NCBI RefSeq assembly: GCF_016743815.1
Contig: NZ_CP061035.1
Location: forward strand, 3,655,001-3,719,000
Origin: Sphingomonas aliaeris
Lineage (GTDB): Bacteria > Pseudomonadota > Alphaproteobacteria > Sphingomonadales > Sphingomonadaceae
DNA length: 64,000 nt
Direction: 5' to 3'
The notes beneath the pieces were generated by a model that did no database searches, was not told where the DNA came from, and saw only the letters and a program-made list of their open reading frames with translations. Below, piece after piece: positions 40,469 through 49,740 of this stretch. Positions within the stretch are counted from its first letter, which is position 1. Every line of letters begins with the position of its first letter. Both the position numbers and the translations under genes were made by a program.

Positions 40469-40999
40469 ATGAACGCCCCGCGGGTGCGGTTGCGGCACCG
40501 GTTCTTTTACGCCTTGTTCCCGCCGCCCCCGCTGGCGGCGGAGATCGCGCAAAGGTTCGCGGTGGAGGGCGTGCGGATGATCCGGGCGGATCGGCTGCAC
40601 GTCACGATCGACCTGTCGGAAGATTTCGCGGACTATCCGGACGGGGTCGTACAGGGATTGATCGCGGCGGGATCGCAGGTCGATGTTCCGCCGTTCGCAC
40701 TGACCTTCGATAGCGTCGTGGACACGCCCTATACGATGTCGCTGCGTCCGGAGGTTCCCGATCCGGCGATGCAGGCGCTGCACGATGCGATCGTCGCGGC
40801 GCGAGTGAACGCGGGCGTCGAGGGGCGCGAGGGGTATGCGTTCACGCCGCACATGACCCTGGCCTATCGCAGGGGTCTGGCCGGGGTGCGATCGATCCCG
40901 CCGGTCGGGTTGACGGTGGACCGGTTCGTGCTGGTGCACAGCCTGATCGGTCAGGGGCGGTATGACGAGATCGGGTGCTGGCCTTCGCGGGTGCGGTGA
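40469..40999 (+). CDS. 2'-5' RNA ligase family protein
   Basis: 176 residues with the two tetrapeptides of the 2H phosphoesterase superfamily: LHVTID (near residue 47) and HMTLAY (near 129). LigT-like enzymes cleave or form 2'-5' phosphodiester bonds, including cyclic phosphates in tRNA. The enzyme here could repair RNA ends; substrate unknown. It follows lysK by six bases. Confidence 0.85.
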   Translation: MNAPRVRLRHRFFYALFPPPPLAAEIAQRFAVEGVRMIRADRLHVTIDLSEDFADYPDGVVQGLIAAGSQVDVPPFALTFDSVVDTPYTMSLRPEVPDPAMQALHDAIVAARVNAGVEGREGYAFTPHMTLAYRRGLAGVRSIPPVGLTVDRFVLVHSLIGQGRYDEIGCWPSRVR

Positions 41000-41010
41000 G
41001 CTTGGCCTGA

Positions 41011-41037
41011 GGTGCTTCGACAAGCTCAGCACGAACG
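41011..41037. repeat. REP element, family B
   Basis: GTGCTTCGACAAGCTCAGCA then CGAACGG. Its last bases merge into the 21-bp tandem array that follows. Confidence 0.7.
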
Positions 41038-41188
41038 GGTTGGAGTTGGGCGCGAACGGTTGGAGTTGGGCGCGAACGAACCGCTGTTGGCCACGAACGG
41101 GTTGGAGTTCGGCACGAGCGGGTTGGACTTGAGCACGAACGGGTCGGAGTTAGCCGCGAACCAACCGGTGTTGGGCAGGAACGCCTTG
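41028..41188. repeat. 21-bp tandem array, eight degenerate units, grown from a REP end
   Basis: Units at 41028, 41049 (20 bp), 41069, 41090, 41111, 41132, 41153 and a partial unit at 41174. Consensus GCACGAACGGGTTGGAGTTG. The first ten bases of each unit match the end of the REP just before it. The frame 41012-41194 happens to stay open across it as a heptad-like peptide, but there is no ribosome site, so it is probably non-coding. Confidence 0.75.
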
Positions 41189-41219
41189 GCCTGATGGCAT
41201 CTTGCTCTAGAGTAACCCG

Positions 41220-42404
41220 ATGAAACGAAAATTTCCCGGATCCGCCCTGCGCGCCTTCCTGACGGATGGGGCCGGGGGTGGGATCGTGTTGATCGCAGCC
41301 GCGGTGCTGGCGATGATCGCAGCGAATTCGGCCCTCGCCGAAAACTATTTCCACCTGCTGCATGCGGAGACCGGGCCGGTCATCGCGCCCGCGCTGGGGC
41401 CGATGACGGTGCATCTGTGGATCAACGATGCGCTGATGGCGATATTCTTCCTGCTCGTCGGGCTGGAGATCAAGCGCGAGCTGATCGACGGCGAACTGGC
41501 CGATGCGCGCAAGCGCCGCCTGCCGGTGATCGCGGCGGCGGCGGGGATGATCGTGCCGGCGGTCGTCTATCTGGGGATCGCGGGACACGATGCGGCTTTG
41601 ATCCGCGGATGGGCGATCCCCGCCGCGACCGACATCGCGTTTGCGATTGGGGTGATGGCCCTGCTCGGCCCGCGCGTTCCGGCATCGCTGAAACTGTTCC
41701 TGACGACGGTGGCGATCGTCGACGACATGGGCGCGGTGGCGATCATCGCGGTCGGCTATAGCGACGGGCTGAACCTGCCCGCATTGGCCGCGGCGGCGGG
41801 GGTGCTGGCGATCATGGCGGCGATGAACCGCCACAGCGTCCACCGGCTGACGCCCTATCTGATCGCGGCACTGCTGCTGTGGTGGATGGTGATGCTGTCG
41901 GGTGTGCATGCGACGGTCGCGGGCGTGCTGGCGGCGATGACGATTCCGATCGCGCGCGAGGACCGCATATCCCCGCTGCACCGGCTGGAACATGCGCTGA
42001 GCCCGTGGGTGTCGTTCGCGATCGTGCCGCTGTTCGGGTTCGCCAATGCAGGCGTGGCGCTGACCGGGATGAGCGCGTCCGTGCTGGTCGAACCGGTGGT
42101 GATCGCGGTGGGCGCCGGACTGTTCCTGGGCAAGCAGGTGGGGATACTGGGCGGGATCGCGCTGGCGGAATGGCTGGGCATCGCGCGCCGGCCGGAGGGG
42201 GCGAACTGGGCGCAGATCTACGGCGTGGCGTTGCTCGCGGGGATCGGTTTCACGATGAGCCTGTTCATCGGAGGGCTCGCCTTTCCCGGCAACGCGCTGT
42301 TGATGGACGAGGTGAAGATCGGTGTTCTCGGCGGATCGATCCTGTCTGCGCTGGCCGGATACGCGGTGTTGCGTTTCGCCGCCCGCCCGGCGAAATTGCG
42401 CTGA
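41220..42404 (+). CDS. nhaA: Na+/H+ antiporter NhaA
   Basis: 394 residues, about 12 membrane helices. Key sites are conserved: paired aspartates in AIVDDMGAVAII (binding site), ATDIAFAIGVMALLG (broken helix IV), and the pH-sensor loop after HLWINDALMAIFFLLVGLEI. It ejects sodium in exchange for two protons. Start ATG 41220 with a clear hydrophilic N-terminus KRKFPGSALRAFL. Its stop overlaps the ATG of the deacetylase gene. Confidence 0.95.
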   Translation: MKRKFPGSALRAFLTDGAGGGIVLIAAAVLAMIAANSALAENYFHLLHAETGPVIAPALGPMTVHLWINDALMAIFFLLVGLEIKRELIDGELADARKRRLPVIAAAAGMIVPAVVYLGIAGHDAALIRGWAIPAATDIAFAIGVMALLGPRVPASLKLFLTTVAIVDDMGAVAIIAVGYSDGLNLPALAAAAGVLAIMAAMNRHSVHRLTPYLIAALLLWWMVMLSGVHATVAGVLAAMTIPIAREDRISPLHRLEHALSPWVSFAIVPLFGFANAGVALTGMSASVLVEPVVIAVGAGLFLGKQVGILGGIALAEWLGIARRPEGANWAQIYGVALLAGIGFTMSLFIGGLAFPGNALLMDEVKIGVLGGSILSALAGYAVLRFAARPAKLR

Positions 42405-43411
42405 TGCGCTGCTTCTTCGACCCCCGCCAGCTCGGCCATTCGCCCGCCAAGGAACTGCATAACGGCAGTTTCGTCGATTATGCCGAGACGCCGGCGCGCG
42501 CCGCCGCGATCCTGAAGACGATCGGCGCGTTCGAGGCGCCCGACGATCATGGCGAGGCACCGATCCTGGCGATCCACGATGCGGACTATGTGGATTTCCT
42601 GAAGACCGCGCCCGCGCGCTGGGCCGAGGCGGGACGCCCGGGTGACGTCATGGGATATATCTGGCCGATCGCGCGGCGGCGCGCGGTGAAGCTGGACCGG
42701 ATCGATGCGCTGGCGGGACGCTACAGCCTCGACGCATCGACGCCGCTGACGGCGGAGAGCTGGAGTTCCGCTTATTGGAGCACGCAATCGGTGCTTGCGG
42801 CGACGCATGCGGTGCTGGCGGGGGACCGCAGCGCCTTCGCATTGTGCCGGCCGCCGGGGCATCATGCGGGGGCGGATTATTTGGGTGGCTATTGCTACCT
42901 CAACACGGCGGCGATCGCGGCGCAGGCGGCGCTGGATTCGGGGGCGAAGCGGGTCGCCATCCTGGATATCGACTATCATCACGGCAACGGGACGCAGGAC
43001 ATCTTCTGGACGCGCGGCGACGTGTTCTACGCCTCCGTCCATGCCGACCCGGCGACCGACTATCCGTTCTTCTGGGGCCATGCCGACGAGACCGGGGAGG
43101 ATGCGGGCGCGGGCACGACCCTGAACCTGCCGCTGCCGCAGGGTGCGACGCTGGAGGCATTCCGGGCGGCGCAGGCATCGGCGCTGGCGGCGATCGCGTC
43201 GTTCGAGCCGGACCTGCTGGTGCTGAGTTTCGGCGCGGATACGTGGGAGGAGGATCCGATCTCGCAGTTCAGGCTGACGACGGGCGATTATGCGGTGCTG
43301 GCGCGTGAGATCGCGGCGTGCGGGTGGCCGACGGTGATCGCGATGGAAGGCGGCTATGCGATCGACGCGCTGGGCGCGAACGTGGCGAGTTTGCTGGAGG
43401 GGTTTGTGTAG
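42404..43411 (+). CDS. Histone deacetylase family/acetylpolyamine amidohydrolase-like protein
   Basis: 335 residues, arginase/deacetylase fold. Zinc and charge-relay motifs: RPPGHHAGADYLGGYCY, ILDIDYHHGNGTQDIF, ASVHADPATDYPFF and late FGADTWEEDP. Bacterial class II-like members deacetylate acetylpolyamines or small acylated substrates; which one cannot be told from sequence. ATG 42404 shares a base with the nhaA stop, so translation is probably coupled. Confidence 0.9.
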   Translation: MRCFFDPRQLGHSPAKELHNGSFVDYAETPARAAAILKTIGAFEAPDDHGEAPILAIHDADYVDFLKTAPARWAEAGRPGDVMGYIWPIARRRAVKLDRIDALAGRYSLDASTPLTAESWSSAYWSTQSVLAATHAVLAGDRSAFALCRPPGHHAGADYLGGYCYLNTAAIAAQAALDSGAKRVAILDIDYHHGNGTQDIFWTRGDVFYASVHADPATDYPFFWGHADETGEDAGAGTTLNLPLPQGATLEAFRAAQASALAAIASFEPDLLVLSFGADTWEEDPISQFRLTTGDYAVLAREIAACGWPTVIAMEGGYAIDALGANVASLLEGFV

Positions 43412-43730
43412 GTTTGTCGTTTCGAGGGGGCTGCTGAGAGGCTTGCCGCGTTGGTTGCTGTTTCGCCGGGACGCCACCCACCCCCGGGCCATCCCTTGAA
43501 GGGAGGGGAGAAGTTGGGTTTCGGCTTCCTTGCTCCGTCTTTGACGGGAGAGGAGTAGCGGGAGTGCCTTCTTCACTCCCCTCCCTGAAAGGGAGGGGTT
43601 GGGGGTGGGTGGCGTCATGGCGACGGCGTTGTTGCGTGGCTGAGCAATGCCGTATCGCCGGGGGTACTGCCCTCCCCCGGCCCCTCCCTGAAGGGAGGGG
43701 AGAAGAAAGGGGGATCCTCCGGACTCGAAA
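43412..43730. repeat. Intergenic palindromic repeats, family E
   Basis: Three copies of a CCCTCCCTGAAGGGAGGG-type palindrome (about 43499-43518, 43576-43605, 43671-43705) with tracts of GGGGTGGGTGG between. No coding sequence supported. The second and third copies are in opposite orientation to the first in their flanks. Confidence 0.65.
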
Positions 43731-43760
43731 AGGGCGGCGCCTCGGGTGAGGCGCCGCCCT
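43731..43760. terminator. Strong terminator hairpin after etfA
   Basis: AGGGCGGCGCCTC (43731-43743) pairs with GAGGCGCCGCCCT (43748-43760) over four bases. On the minus strand TTTTCGAG follows. It ends the sucC-etfB-etfA transcript, and the plus side ends in TTTG. Confidence 0.85.
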
Positions 43761-43785
43761 TTGATCGGTCGAACCGAGCGCGCCG

Positions 43786-44715
43786 TTACAGCTTCTCGGT
43801 CAGTTCCGGGACCAGCTTGAACAGGTCACCGACGAGGCCGAGATCCGCGACCTGGAAGATCGGGGCGTCTTCGTCCTTGTTGATCGCGATGATCGTCTTG
43901 GAGTCCTTCATGCCTGCCAGATGCTGGATCGCGCCGGAGATGCCGACAGCGATATAGACTTCCGGGGCGACGATCTTGCCGGTCTGGCCGACCTGATAGT
44001 CGTTGGGGGCATAGCCCGCATCGACCGCGGCGCGCGAGGCGCCGACGCCGGCGCCGAGTTTGTCCGCCAGCGGATCGATCAGCGCGTGGAACTGTTCGCC
44101 CGATCCGAGCGCGCGGCCGCCGGAGACGATGATCTTGGCGGACGTCAGTTCGGGACGTTCCGACTTGGCGATCTCGCTGCCGACATAGGTCGACATGCCC
44201 GCGTCACCGGTGGTGGCGACGGCCTCGATCGTGCCGGAACCGCCTTCGGTCGCGGCCTTGTCGAACGCGGTGCCGCGGACGGTGATGACCTTCTTCGCGT
44301 CCTTCGACTGGACGGTGGCGATCGCGTTGCCGGCGTAGATCGGACGCGTGAACGTGTCCGCGCTCTCGACCGACAGGATGTCGCTGATCTGCATGACGTC
44401 GAGCAGGGCGGCGACACGGGGTGCGATGTTCTTGCCGCCGGACGTGGCGGGGAACAGGACGGCATCGTGATCGCCCATCAGCTGGACGATCAGCGGCGCG
44501 ACGTTTTCGGCGAGCGCATGCGCATAGGCTGCGTCGTCGGCGACATGAACCTTGCCCACGCCGGCGATCTTCGCAGCTTCGGCGGCGACGGCGTCGACGC
44601 CCTGGCCGGCGACGATCAGGTGGACTTCACCCAGCTTGGCAGCGGCGGTGACCACGGCGAGCGTGGCATCCTTGACGGTGGCGCCGTCATGTTCGACCCA
44701 GACGAGCGTCTTCAT
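43786..44715 (-). CDS. etfA: Electron transfer flavoprotein subunit alpha
   Basis: 309 residues. The C-terminal FAD-binding domain shows [32 protein letters not shown] and [20 protein letters not shown] (partly overlapping). EtfAB passes electrons from acyl-CoA and other dehydrogenases to ETF-ubiquinone oxidoreductase. Starts 4 bases inside the etfB stop. Confidence 0.97.
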   Translation of the reverse strand: MKTLVWVEHDGATVKDATLAVVTAAAKLGEVHLIVAGQGVDAVAAEAAKIAGVGKVHVADDAAYAHALAENVAPLIVQLMGDHDAVLFPATSGGKNIAPRVAALLDVMQISDILSVESADTFTRPIYAGNAIATVQSKDAKKVITVRGTAFDKAATEGGSGTIEAVATTGDAGMSTYVGSEIAKSERPELTSAKIIVSGGRALGSGEQFHALIDPLADKLGAGVGASRAAVDAGYAPNDYQVGQTGKIVAPEVYIAVGISGAIQHLAGMKDSKTIIAINKDEDAPIFQVADLGLVGDLFKLVPELTEKL

Positions 44716-45458
44716 TTCGCCACTCCCATCGCTTTGAGTTTGGTGACCAGTTCATCCACGTCGGCGACCTTGATGCCGGCCGAGCGCTTGGCCGGCTCGA
44801 CGACCTTCAGCGTGGTGATGCGCGGGCTGATATCGACGCCGTAATCGGCGGCGGTCTTCTGCGCGAGCGGCTTGGACTTCGCCTTCATGATGTTCGGGAG
44901 CGAGGCGTAGCGCGGTTCGTTGAGGCGGAGATCGGTCGTGACGATCGCCGGAAGCTTCAGCGATTCGGTTTCCGAACCGCCATCGACTTCGCGCGTGACG
45001 GTGACGTTGCCGTCGGCGAGTTCGACCTTCGATGCGAAGGTCGCCTGGCCGACGCCGAGCAGACCGGCGAGCATCTGGCCCGTCTGGTTGTTGTCGTCGT
45101 CGATCGCCTGCTTGCCGAGGATCACCAGATCGGGCTTTTCCTCGTCCACGATCGCCTTGAGCAGCTTGGCCACGCCCAGCGGCTCGACCTTCTCTTCCGA
45201 GACGACGAGGATCGCACGATCCGCACCCATCGCGAGCGCGGTGCGGAGCGTTTCCTGCGACTTCTGTTCGCCGATCGAGACGACGACGATTTCCGTCACT
45301 CCCTTGTCCTTCAGACGGATCGCTTCCTCGACCGCGATCTCGTCGAACGGGTTCATGCTCATCTTGACGTTCGCCAGATCGACGCCCGATCCGTCCGCCT
45401 TCACGCGGGGCTTAACGTTATAGTCAAGCACGCGCTTGACCCCGACCAATACCTTCAT
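44712..45458 (-). CDS. etfB: Electron transfer flavoprotein subunit beta
   Basis: 248 residues with the AMP-binding region and the beta signature [20 protein letters not shown] and [20 protein letters not shown]. The recognition loop phrase [18 protein letters not shown] opens the protein. Overlaps etfA and lies 45 bp downstream of sucC in the same direction. Confidence 0.97.
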   Translation of the reverse strand: MKVLVGVKRVLDYNVKPRVKADGSGVDLANVKMSMNPFDEIAVEEAIRLKDKGVTEIVVVSIGEQKSQETLRTALAMGADRAILVVSEEKVEPLGVAKLLKAIVDEEKPDLVILGKQAIDDDNNQTGQMLAGLLGVGQATFASKVELADGNVTVTREVDGGSETESLKLPAIVTTDLRLNEPRYASLPNIMKAKSKPLAQKTAADYGVDISPRITTLKVVEPAKRSAGIKVADVDELVTKLKAMGVAK

Positions 45459-45503
45459 CTCACTCTCTCCGTACCCACGAGTAGCGCCCTGGGGAGGAAA
45501 CGC

Positions 45504-46703
45504 TCAGGCGGCTTTCTGTACTTCGGCCACGATCTTCTTCGCCGCATCGCCGAGGTCGTTAGCAGGAACGATCGCCAGACCGGAATTGGACAAAATGTCC
45601 TTGCCCAGCTCGACATTGGTGCCTTCAAGCCGAACCACCAACGGGACCGAAAGGTTCACTTCCTTCGCCGCGGCGACGATGCCCTCCGCGATGATGTCGC
45701 AGCGCATGATGCCGCCGAAGATGTTGACGAGGATGCCCTTCACCGCCGGATCGCTGAGGATGATCTTGAACGCCGCGGTGACCTTTTCGGTCGTGGCGCC
45801 GCCGCCGACGTCGAGGAAGTTGGCGGGGAACATGCCGTTCAGCTTGATGATGTCCATCGTCGCCATCGCGAGGCCCGCGCCGTTGACCATGCAGCCGATA
45901 TCGCCGTCCAGCTTGATATAGGCGAGGTCGTACTTCGAGGCTTCCAGCTCGGCGGGATCCTCTTCGGTCTCGTCGCGCAGTTCCATCAGATCCTTGTGGC
46001 GGAACATGGCGTTGCCGTCGAACGCGACCTTCGCGTCGAGCACCAGGACCTGGCCCTGCTTGGTGACGGCGAGCGGGTTGATCTCGATCTGCTCGGCATC
46101 GGTGCCGATAAAGGCGTCGTACAGCTTCGATGCGGTGCTGCTGGCCTGCTTGGCGAGATCGCCTTCGAGGCCGAGCGCATTGGCGACGGCGCGGCCGTGA
46201 TGCGGCATGAAGCCGGTCGCGGGATCGATATCCAGCGTCTGGATCTTTTCCGGCGTGTCGTGCGCGACGGTTTCGATGTCCATGCCGCCTTCGGTCGAGA
46301 CGACCATCGAGACGCGGCCGGTCGCACGGTTGACGAGCAGCGCGAGGTAGAATTCCTTCTCGATATCAGCGCCGTCGGTGACGTACAGGCGGTTGACCTG
46401 CTTGCCGGCATCGCCCGTCTGGATCGTCACCAGCGTGTTGCCGAGCATGTCGGTCGCCGCCGCGCGGACCTCTTCCTCATTCCAGGCGAGACGCACGCCG
46501 CCCTTGGCATCGGGGCCGAGTTCCTTGAACTTGCCCTTGCCGCGGCCGCCGGCATGGATCTGCGACTTCACGACGTAGAGCGGCCCGGGCAGCTTCCTTG
46601 ACGCCTCGACGGCCTCCTCGACGGAGAGGGCGGCGAAACCGGCGGGGACTGGCACGCCGAACTTGGCCAGCAATTCCTTGGCCTGATATTCATGGATGTT
46701 CAT
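45504..46703 (-). CDS. sucC: Succinyl-CoA synthetase subunit beta, ADP-forming
   Basis: 399 residues, ATP-grasp fold: [57 protein letters not shown] and [14 protein letters not shown]. Couples succinyl-CoA cleavage to ADP phosphorylation in the TCA cycle. sucD is not adjacent; in sphingomonads it is often elsewhere and sucC precedes etfB as here. ATG 46703 matches the family start. Confidence 0.97.
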   Translation of the reverse strand: MNIHEYQAKELLAKFGVPVPAGFAALSVEEAVEASRKLPGPLYVVKSQIHAGGRGKGKFKELGPDAKGGVRLAWNEEEVRAAATDMLGNTLVTIQTGDAGKQVNRLYVTDGADIEKEFYLALLVNRATGRVSMVVSTEGGMDIETVAHDTPEKIQTLDIDPATGFMPHHGRAVANALGLEGDLAKQASSTASKLYDAFIGTDAEQIEINPLAVTKQGQVLVLDAKVAFDGNAMFRHKDLMELRDETEEDPAELEASKYDLAYIKLDGDIGCMVNGAGLAMATMDIIKLNGMFPANFLDVGGGATTEKVTAAFKIILSDPAVKGILVNIFGGIMRCDIIAEGIVAAAKEVNLSVPLVVRLEGTNVELGKDILSNSGLAIVPANDLGDAAKKIVAEVQKAA

Positions 46704-46810
46704 GAGAAGCGTTCGCACCTTTCGTGTGGAAGACGGAGGTTTGCATGCGCCTTAAGCACAGTGGCGCGGGTGAATCCACCCTTCGCTGTGCCCGGATCGT
46801 CCCTGCGCGC

Positions 46811-47119
46811 TCAGCCCAGGCCGACGGAACACAGGGCCGCGGCGGTGGCGGTGACCGAGACGATCTCCGGATCGTCGAGCGCGCGGAGACGCTTGAGCAA
46901 TTGTTTGCGTCCGCCGCCTTCGCCCGGTTGCCGGCCGATCGAGGCGAGCTTGCGCAATTGCGGGACGGACAATTGTTCCGCCATCGGCTTGGCCATGCAG
47001 CCCGCGAGCTTGGGCGACAGGCCCGCCGCGATCAGGCCGTCGCGGGTGCGATCCTGGATCGGGGAACAGGCCGCGAGCGCGAGCAGCGGAAGGCCGAGGA
47101 CGGGAATCGAAAATCGCAC
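46811..47119 (-). CDS. Small lipoprotein, 102 aa
   Basis: From GTG 47119 after AGGTGAAGCC: a signal sequence with lipobox LLALAAC, cysteine near residue 17, then a helical polar protein (GLIAAGLSPKLAGCMAKPMA, LRKLASIGRQPGEGGGRKQL). Likely anchored in the outer or inner membrane. No known domain. It is divergent from crtZ with a short gap, and downstream of the sucC promoter region on the minus strand. Confidence 0.65.
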   Translation of the reverse strand: MRFSIPVLGLPLLALAACSPIQDRTRDGLIAAGLSPKLAGCMAKPMAEQLSVPQLRKLASIGRQPGEGGGRKQLLKRLRALDDPEIVSVTATAAALCSVGLG

Positions 47120-47163
47120 GGCTTCACCTCGCAAGGACTGACATGCGCCGCTATAGCGCCGGG

Positions 47164-47682
47164 ATGCACTGGGCAACCGGCCTTCTCCTGTTCCTCGCGA
47201 CCGTGATCGGGATGGAGGGGTTCGCCTATGTCGCGCACCGCTGGGTGATGCACGGCGTCGGCTGGTTCCTGCACGCGAGCCACCACCGCCCGCGCCACGG
47301 CAATTGGGAGTGGAATGACCTGTATGCGGTGATCTTCGCCGTGCCGTCGTTCGCATTGATTTTCGGCGGGCTGCAACTCGGCTGGTGGCCGGGATTCGTG
47401 TGGATCGGGTACGGGATCGCAGCATATGGCGCGATCTATTTCGGGTTTCATGACGTCATCGTCCACAAGCGGCTGAACCACCGCTATCTTCCCAAATCGG
47501 CTTATATGAAGCGGATCATCCAGGCGCACCGGCTGCATCATGTCGTGGAGACGAAGCGCGGCACGGTGAGCTTCGGATTCCTGTGGGCGCCGAAGCCCGA
47601 GGATTTGAAGGCCGAGCTGAAGCGCCGTGACCGCGCCGGGGTGCGCGCGCCGGTCGAACGGTCCGAAACGCCGGCCGCTTGA
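47164..47682 (+). CDS. crtZ: Beta-carotene hydroxylase CrtZ
   Basis: 172 residues (ATG 47164; an ATG at 47143 would overlap the divergent promoter region). Di-iron histidine boxes: HRWVMHG, HASHHRPRH, HDVIVHKRLNHRY and HRLHHVVE. Four membrane segments. Hydroxylates beta-ionone rings to zeaxanthin, and the yellow carotenoids of sphingomonads (nostoxanthin) need this step. Other carotenoid genes are not in the window. Confidence 0.88.
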   Translation: MHWATGLLLFLATVIGMEGFAYVAHRWVMHGVGWFLHASHHRPRHGNWEWNDLYAVIFAVPSFALIFGGLQLGWWPGFVWIGYGIAAYGAIYFGFHDVIVHKRLNHRYLPKSAYMKRIIQAHRLHHVVETKRGTVSFGFLWAPKPEDLKAELKRRDRAGVRAPVERSETPAA

Positions 47683-48428
47683 ACGACGCGCTGATGCTGT
47701 TCGCCGTGGCGGTGCCCGCGGTGATGCTGACCGGCCTTGCCAAGGGCGGGTTTGCGGGCGTGGGCGGACTCGCGCTGCCGATCATGGCGCTGGCCATGTC
47801 ACCGGTGCGCGCGGCGGCGATCCTGTTGCCGATCCTGATCGTGCAGGACGTGGTCGGCGTCTGGGCGTTCCGCAGGAACTGGGACGGTTATGTGCTGGGC
47901 TGGACCCTGCCCGGCGCCGCGATCGGCATCGTGTTGGGATATCTGTTCGCGGCGCAGGTGTCGGCGGATGCGGTGCTGGGGCTGGTCGGCGTCATCAGCC
48001 TGACGTTCGGCGGATACCGGCTGTGGCGCGAGCGCGGGCATGTCGTCGCGGCCGCCGCCAATTCGCCCGGCTGGGTCGGCATGCTGTGCGGGGTGGCGTC
48101 AGGCTTCACCAGCCAGGTCGCGCATGCGGGCCAGCCGCCTTTTCAGATCTGGGTCCTGCCGCGCCGGTTGCCGCGAGACGTGCTGGTCGGGACGACTGCG
48201 ATCTTTTTCGCGATCATCAACTGGGCGAAGGTGCCGGCCTATTGGGCACTGGGGCAGTTCAGCCACGAGAATTTGGTGGCGGCGGGGCTGCTGATGCCGG
48301 TCGCGATCCTGTCGACGCTGGCGGGGGTATGGATCGTGCGGCGGATCGCGCCGGAGCGATTCTACACCGCGATCTATGTGTTGATGATGCTGGTGGGGGT
48401 CAGGCTGATCTGGGACGCTTTGGTTTAG
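47679..48428 (+). CDS. TauE/SafE family sulfite exporter-like protein
   Basis: 249 residues, eight predicted membrane segments in two repeats, each with the TauE/SafE glycine motifs (GLAKGGFAGVGGLALPIMAL and GVASGFTSQVAHAGQPPFQI). Start is TTG 47679 overlapping the crtZ stop, which suggests coupled translation, though functional linkage is doubtful. The family exports sulfite, sulfoacetate or other anions. Confidence 0.85.
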   Translation: MNDALMLFAVAVPAVMLTGLAKGGFAGVGGLALPIMALAMSPVRAAAILLPILIVQDVVGVWAFRRNWDGYVLGWTLPGAAIGIVLGYLFAAQVSADAVLGLVGVISLTFGGYRLWRERGHVVAAAANSPGWVGMLCGVASGFTSQVAHAGQPPFQIWVLPRRLPRDVLVGTTAIFFAIINWAKVPAYWALGQFSHENLVAAGLLMPVAILSTLAGVWIVRRIAPERFYTAIYVLMMLVGVRLIWDALV

Positions 48429-48443
48429 ACTAGAAGCAGATTT

Positions 48444-48687
48444 GGTTCGCGCAGAGGCGCAGAGAACGCTGGGGTGTCGTGTTCCGGTTCGGGCGCGGGT
48501 TTCGATTTCGTGTCCGGCCACGCGCTTTGCGCGGTTTGGAAGGGCTGTGGGTTGAGCGTTCGCTCCGTCTCCATTGTCGGTGATTATGGATTCCCGCCTT
48601 CGCGGGAATGACGGAATGGAGGTACAATATTTCGGCCCTCCAAGAGAGATGTGTTCTTCTCAGCGTCCTCCGCGCCTCTGCGCGAAC
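48444..48687. repeat. Inverted repeats, family F, around a family C REP
   Basis: GGTTCGCGCAGAGGCGCAGA then GAACGC at 48444-48469 is matched in inverse by CGCGCCTCTGCGCGAAC near 48671-48687. Between them sits a family C REP arm at 48581-48614 (TGATTATGGATTCCCGCC then TTCGCGGGAATGACGG). No gene in 48429-48702. Confidence 0.65.
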
Positions 48688-48702
48688 AAACACCTCGAAA
48701 CC

Positions 48703-49638
48703 TTAGTCGAACAGACTCGACACCGAGCTTTCGTCGGCGATGCGGCGGATCGCTTCGGCGAGCAGGGGCGCGATCGTCAGGTGGCGGATGCGTTTGGCGT
48801 TGGCGACGATGTCGTGGCTGCCGATCGAATCGGTGATGACCAGTTCCTCGAGTTCCGACCCCTCGACGCGGGCGACCGCGCCGCCCGAGAGGACGCCGTG
48901 CGTGACATAGGCGACGACGCCCGCCGCCCCCGCCTGCTTCAGCGCGGCGGCGGCGTTGCACAACGTGCCCGCCGAATCGACGATATCGTCGATCAGGATG
49001 CAGAACCGGCCCTCGACCTCGCCGATGATGTTCATCACTTCCGACTCGCCGGCACGTTCACGCCGTTTGTCGACGATCGCGAGCGGGGCGTTGTCGAGCC
49101 GCTTGGCGAGCGCGCGGGCGCGGACCACGCCGCCGACGTCGGGCGACACGACCATCAGGTTGCGATCGCCGAAGCGCGTCAGGATATCCGCCGACATGAC
49201 CGGTGCGCCGTACAGATTGTCGGTCGGGATATCGAAGAAGCCCTGGATCTGGCCGGCATGCAGATCGACCGACAGGACGCGGTCCGCACCCGCGACGGTG
49301 ATCAGGTTGGCGACGAGCTTGGCCGAGATCGGCGTGCGCGGCCCGGGTTTACGATCCTGTCGCGCATAGCCGAAATAGGGCACGACGGCGGTGATCCGCT
49401 TTGCCGACGCGCGCTTCAGCGCATCGATGCAGATCAGCAATTCCATGAGGTTGTCGTTCGCCGGATAGCCGGTCGACTGGAGCACGAACACGTCCTCGCC
49501 GCGCACATTCTCTTGGATCTCGACGAAGATCTCCTCGTCAGCGAAACGGCGGACGCTGGCCTTGGTCAACGGCGTTTCGAGATAGCGCGCCACGTCGCGC
49601 GCGAGCGGAAGGTTCGCATTGCCGGTCAGAAGTTTCAT
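48703..49638 (-). CDS. prs: Ribose-phosphate pyrophosphokinase
   Basis: 311 residues. Class I PRPP synthetase: [20 protein letters not shown] start, catalytic flexible loop [37 protein letters not shown] metal site (20 residues) and PRPP-binding [12 protein letters not shown]. Makes PRPP for nucleotides, histidine and tryptophan. Divergent from gltX with about 100 bp between. Confidence 0.97.
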   Translation of the reverse strand: MKLLTGNANLPLARDVARYLETPLTKASVRRFADEEIFVEIQENVRGEDVFVLQSTGYPANDNLMELLICIDALKRASAKRITAVVPYFGYARQDRKPGPRTPISAKLVANLITVAGADRVLSVDLHAGQIQGFFDIPTDNLYGAPVMSADILTRFGDRNLMVVSPDVGGVVRARALAKRLDNAPLAIVDKRRERAGESEVMNIIGEVEGRFCILIDDIVDSAGTLCNAAAALKQAGAAGVVAYVTHGVLSGGAVARVEGSELEELVITDSIGSHDIVANAKRIRHLTIAPLLAEAIRRIADESSVSSLFD

Positions 49639-49740
49639 GGTCGGTCGCTCCCCTGCGCTTGGTTGCGCGATCCTTTAGGCGCGAATCGCCAGCGGTAAAG
49701 GGGCATTGCGGCCACGATGCCCCCCGCATAGAGCATCGGC

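Noticed and set aside
38858..41032. 724-aa minus-strand frame opposite lysK and the RNA ligase-like gene
   Set aside because: Shadow frame; the plus strand has full class I synthetase motifs.
41028..41188. CRISPR array
   Set aside because: The units are contiguous 20-21 bp tandem repeats with no spacers and no cas genes.
41012..41194. 60-aa peptide from the tandem repeat
   Set aside because: No ribosome site; begins inside a REP element and its sequence is explained by repeat expansion.
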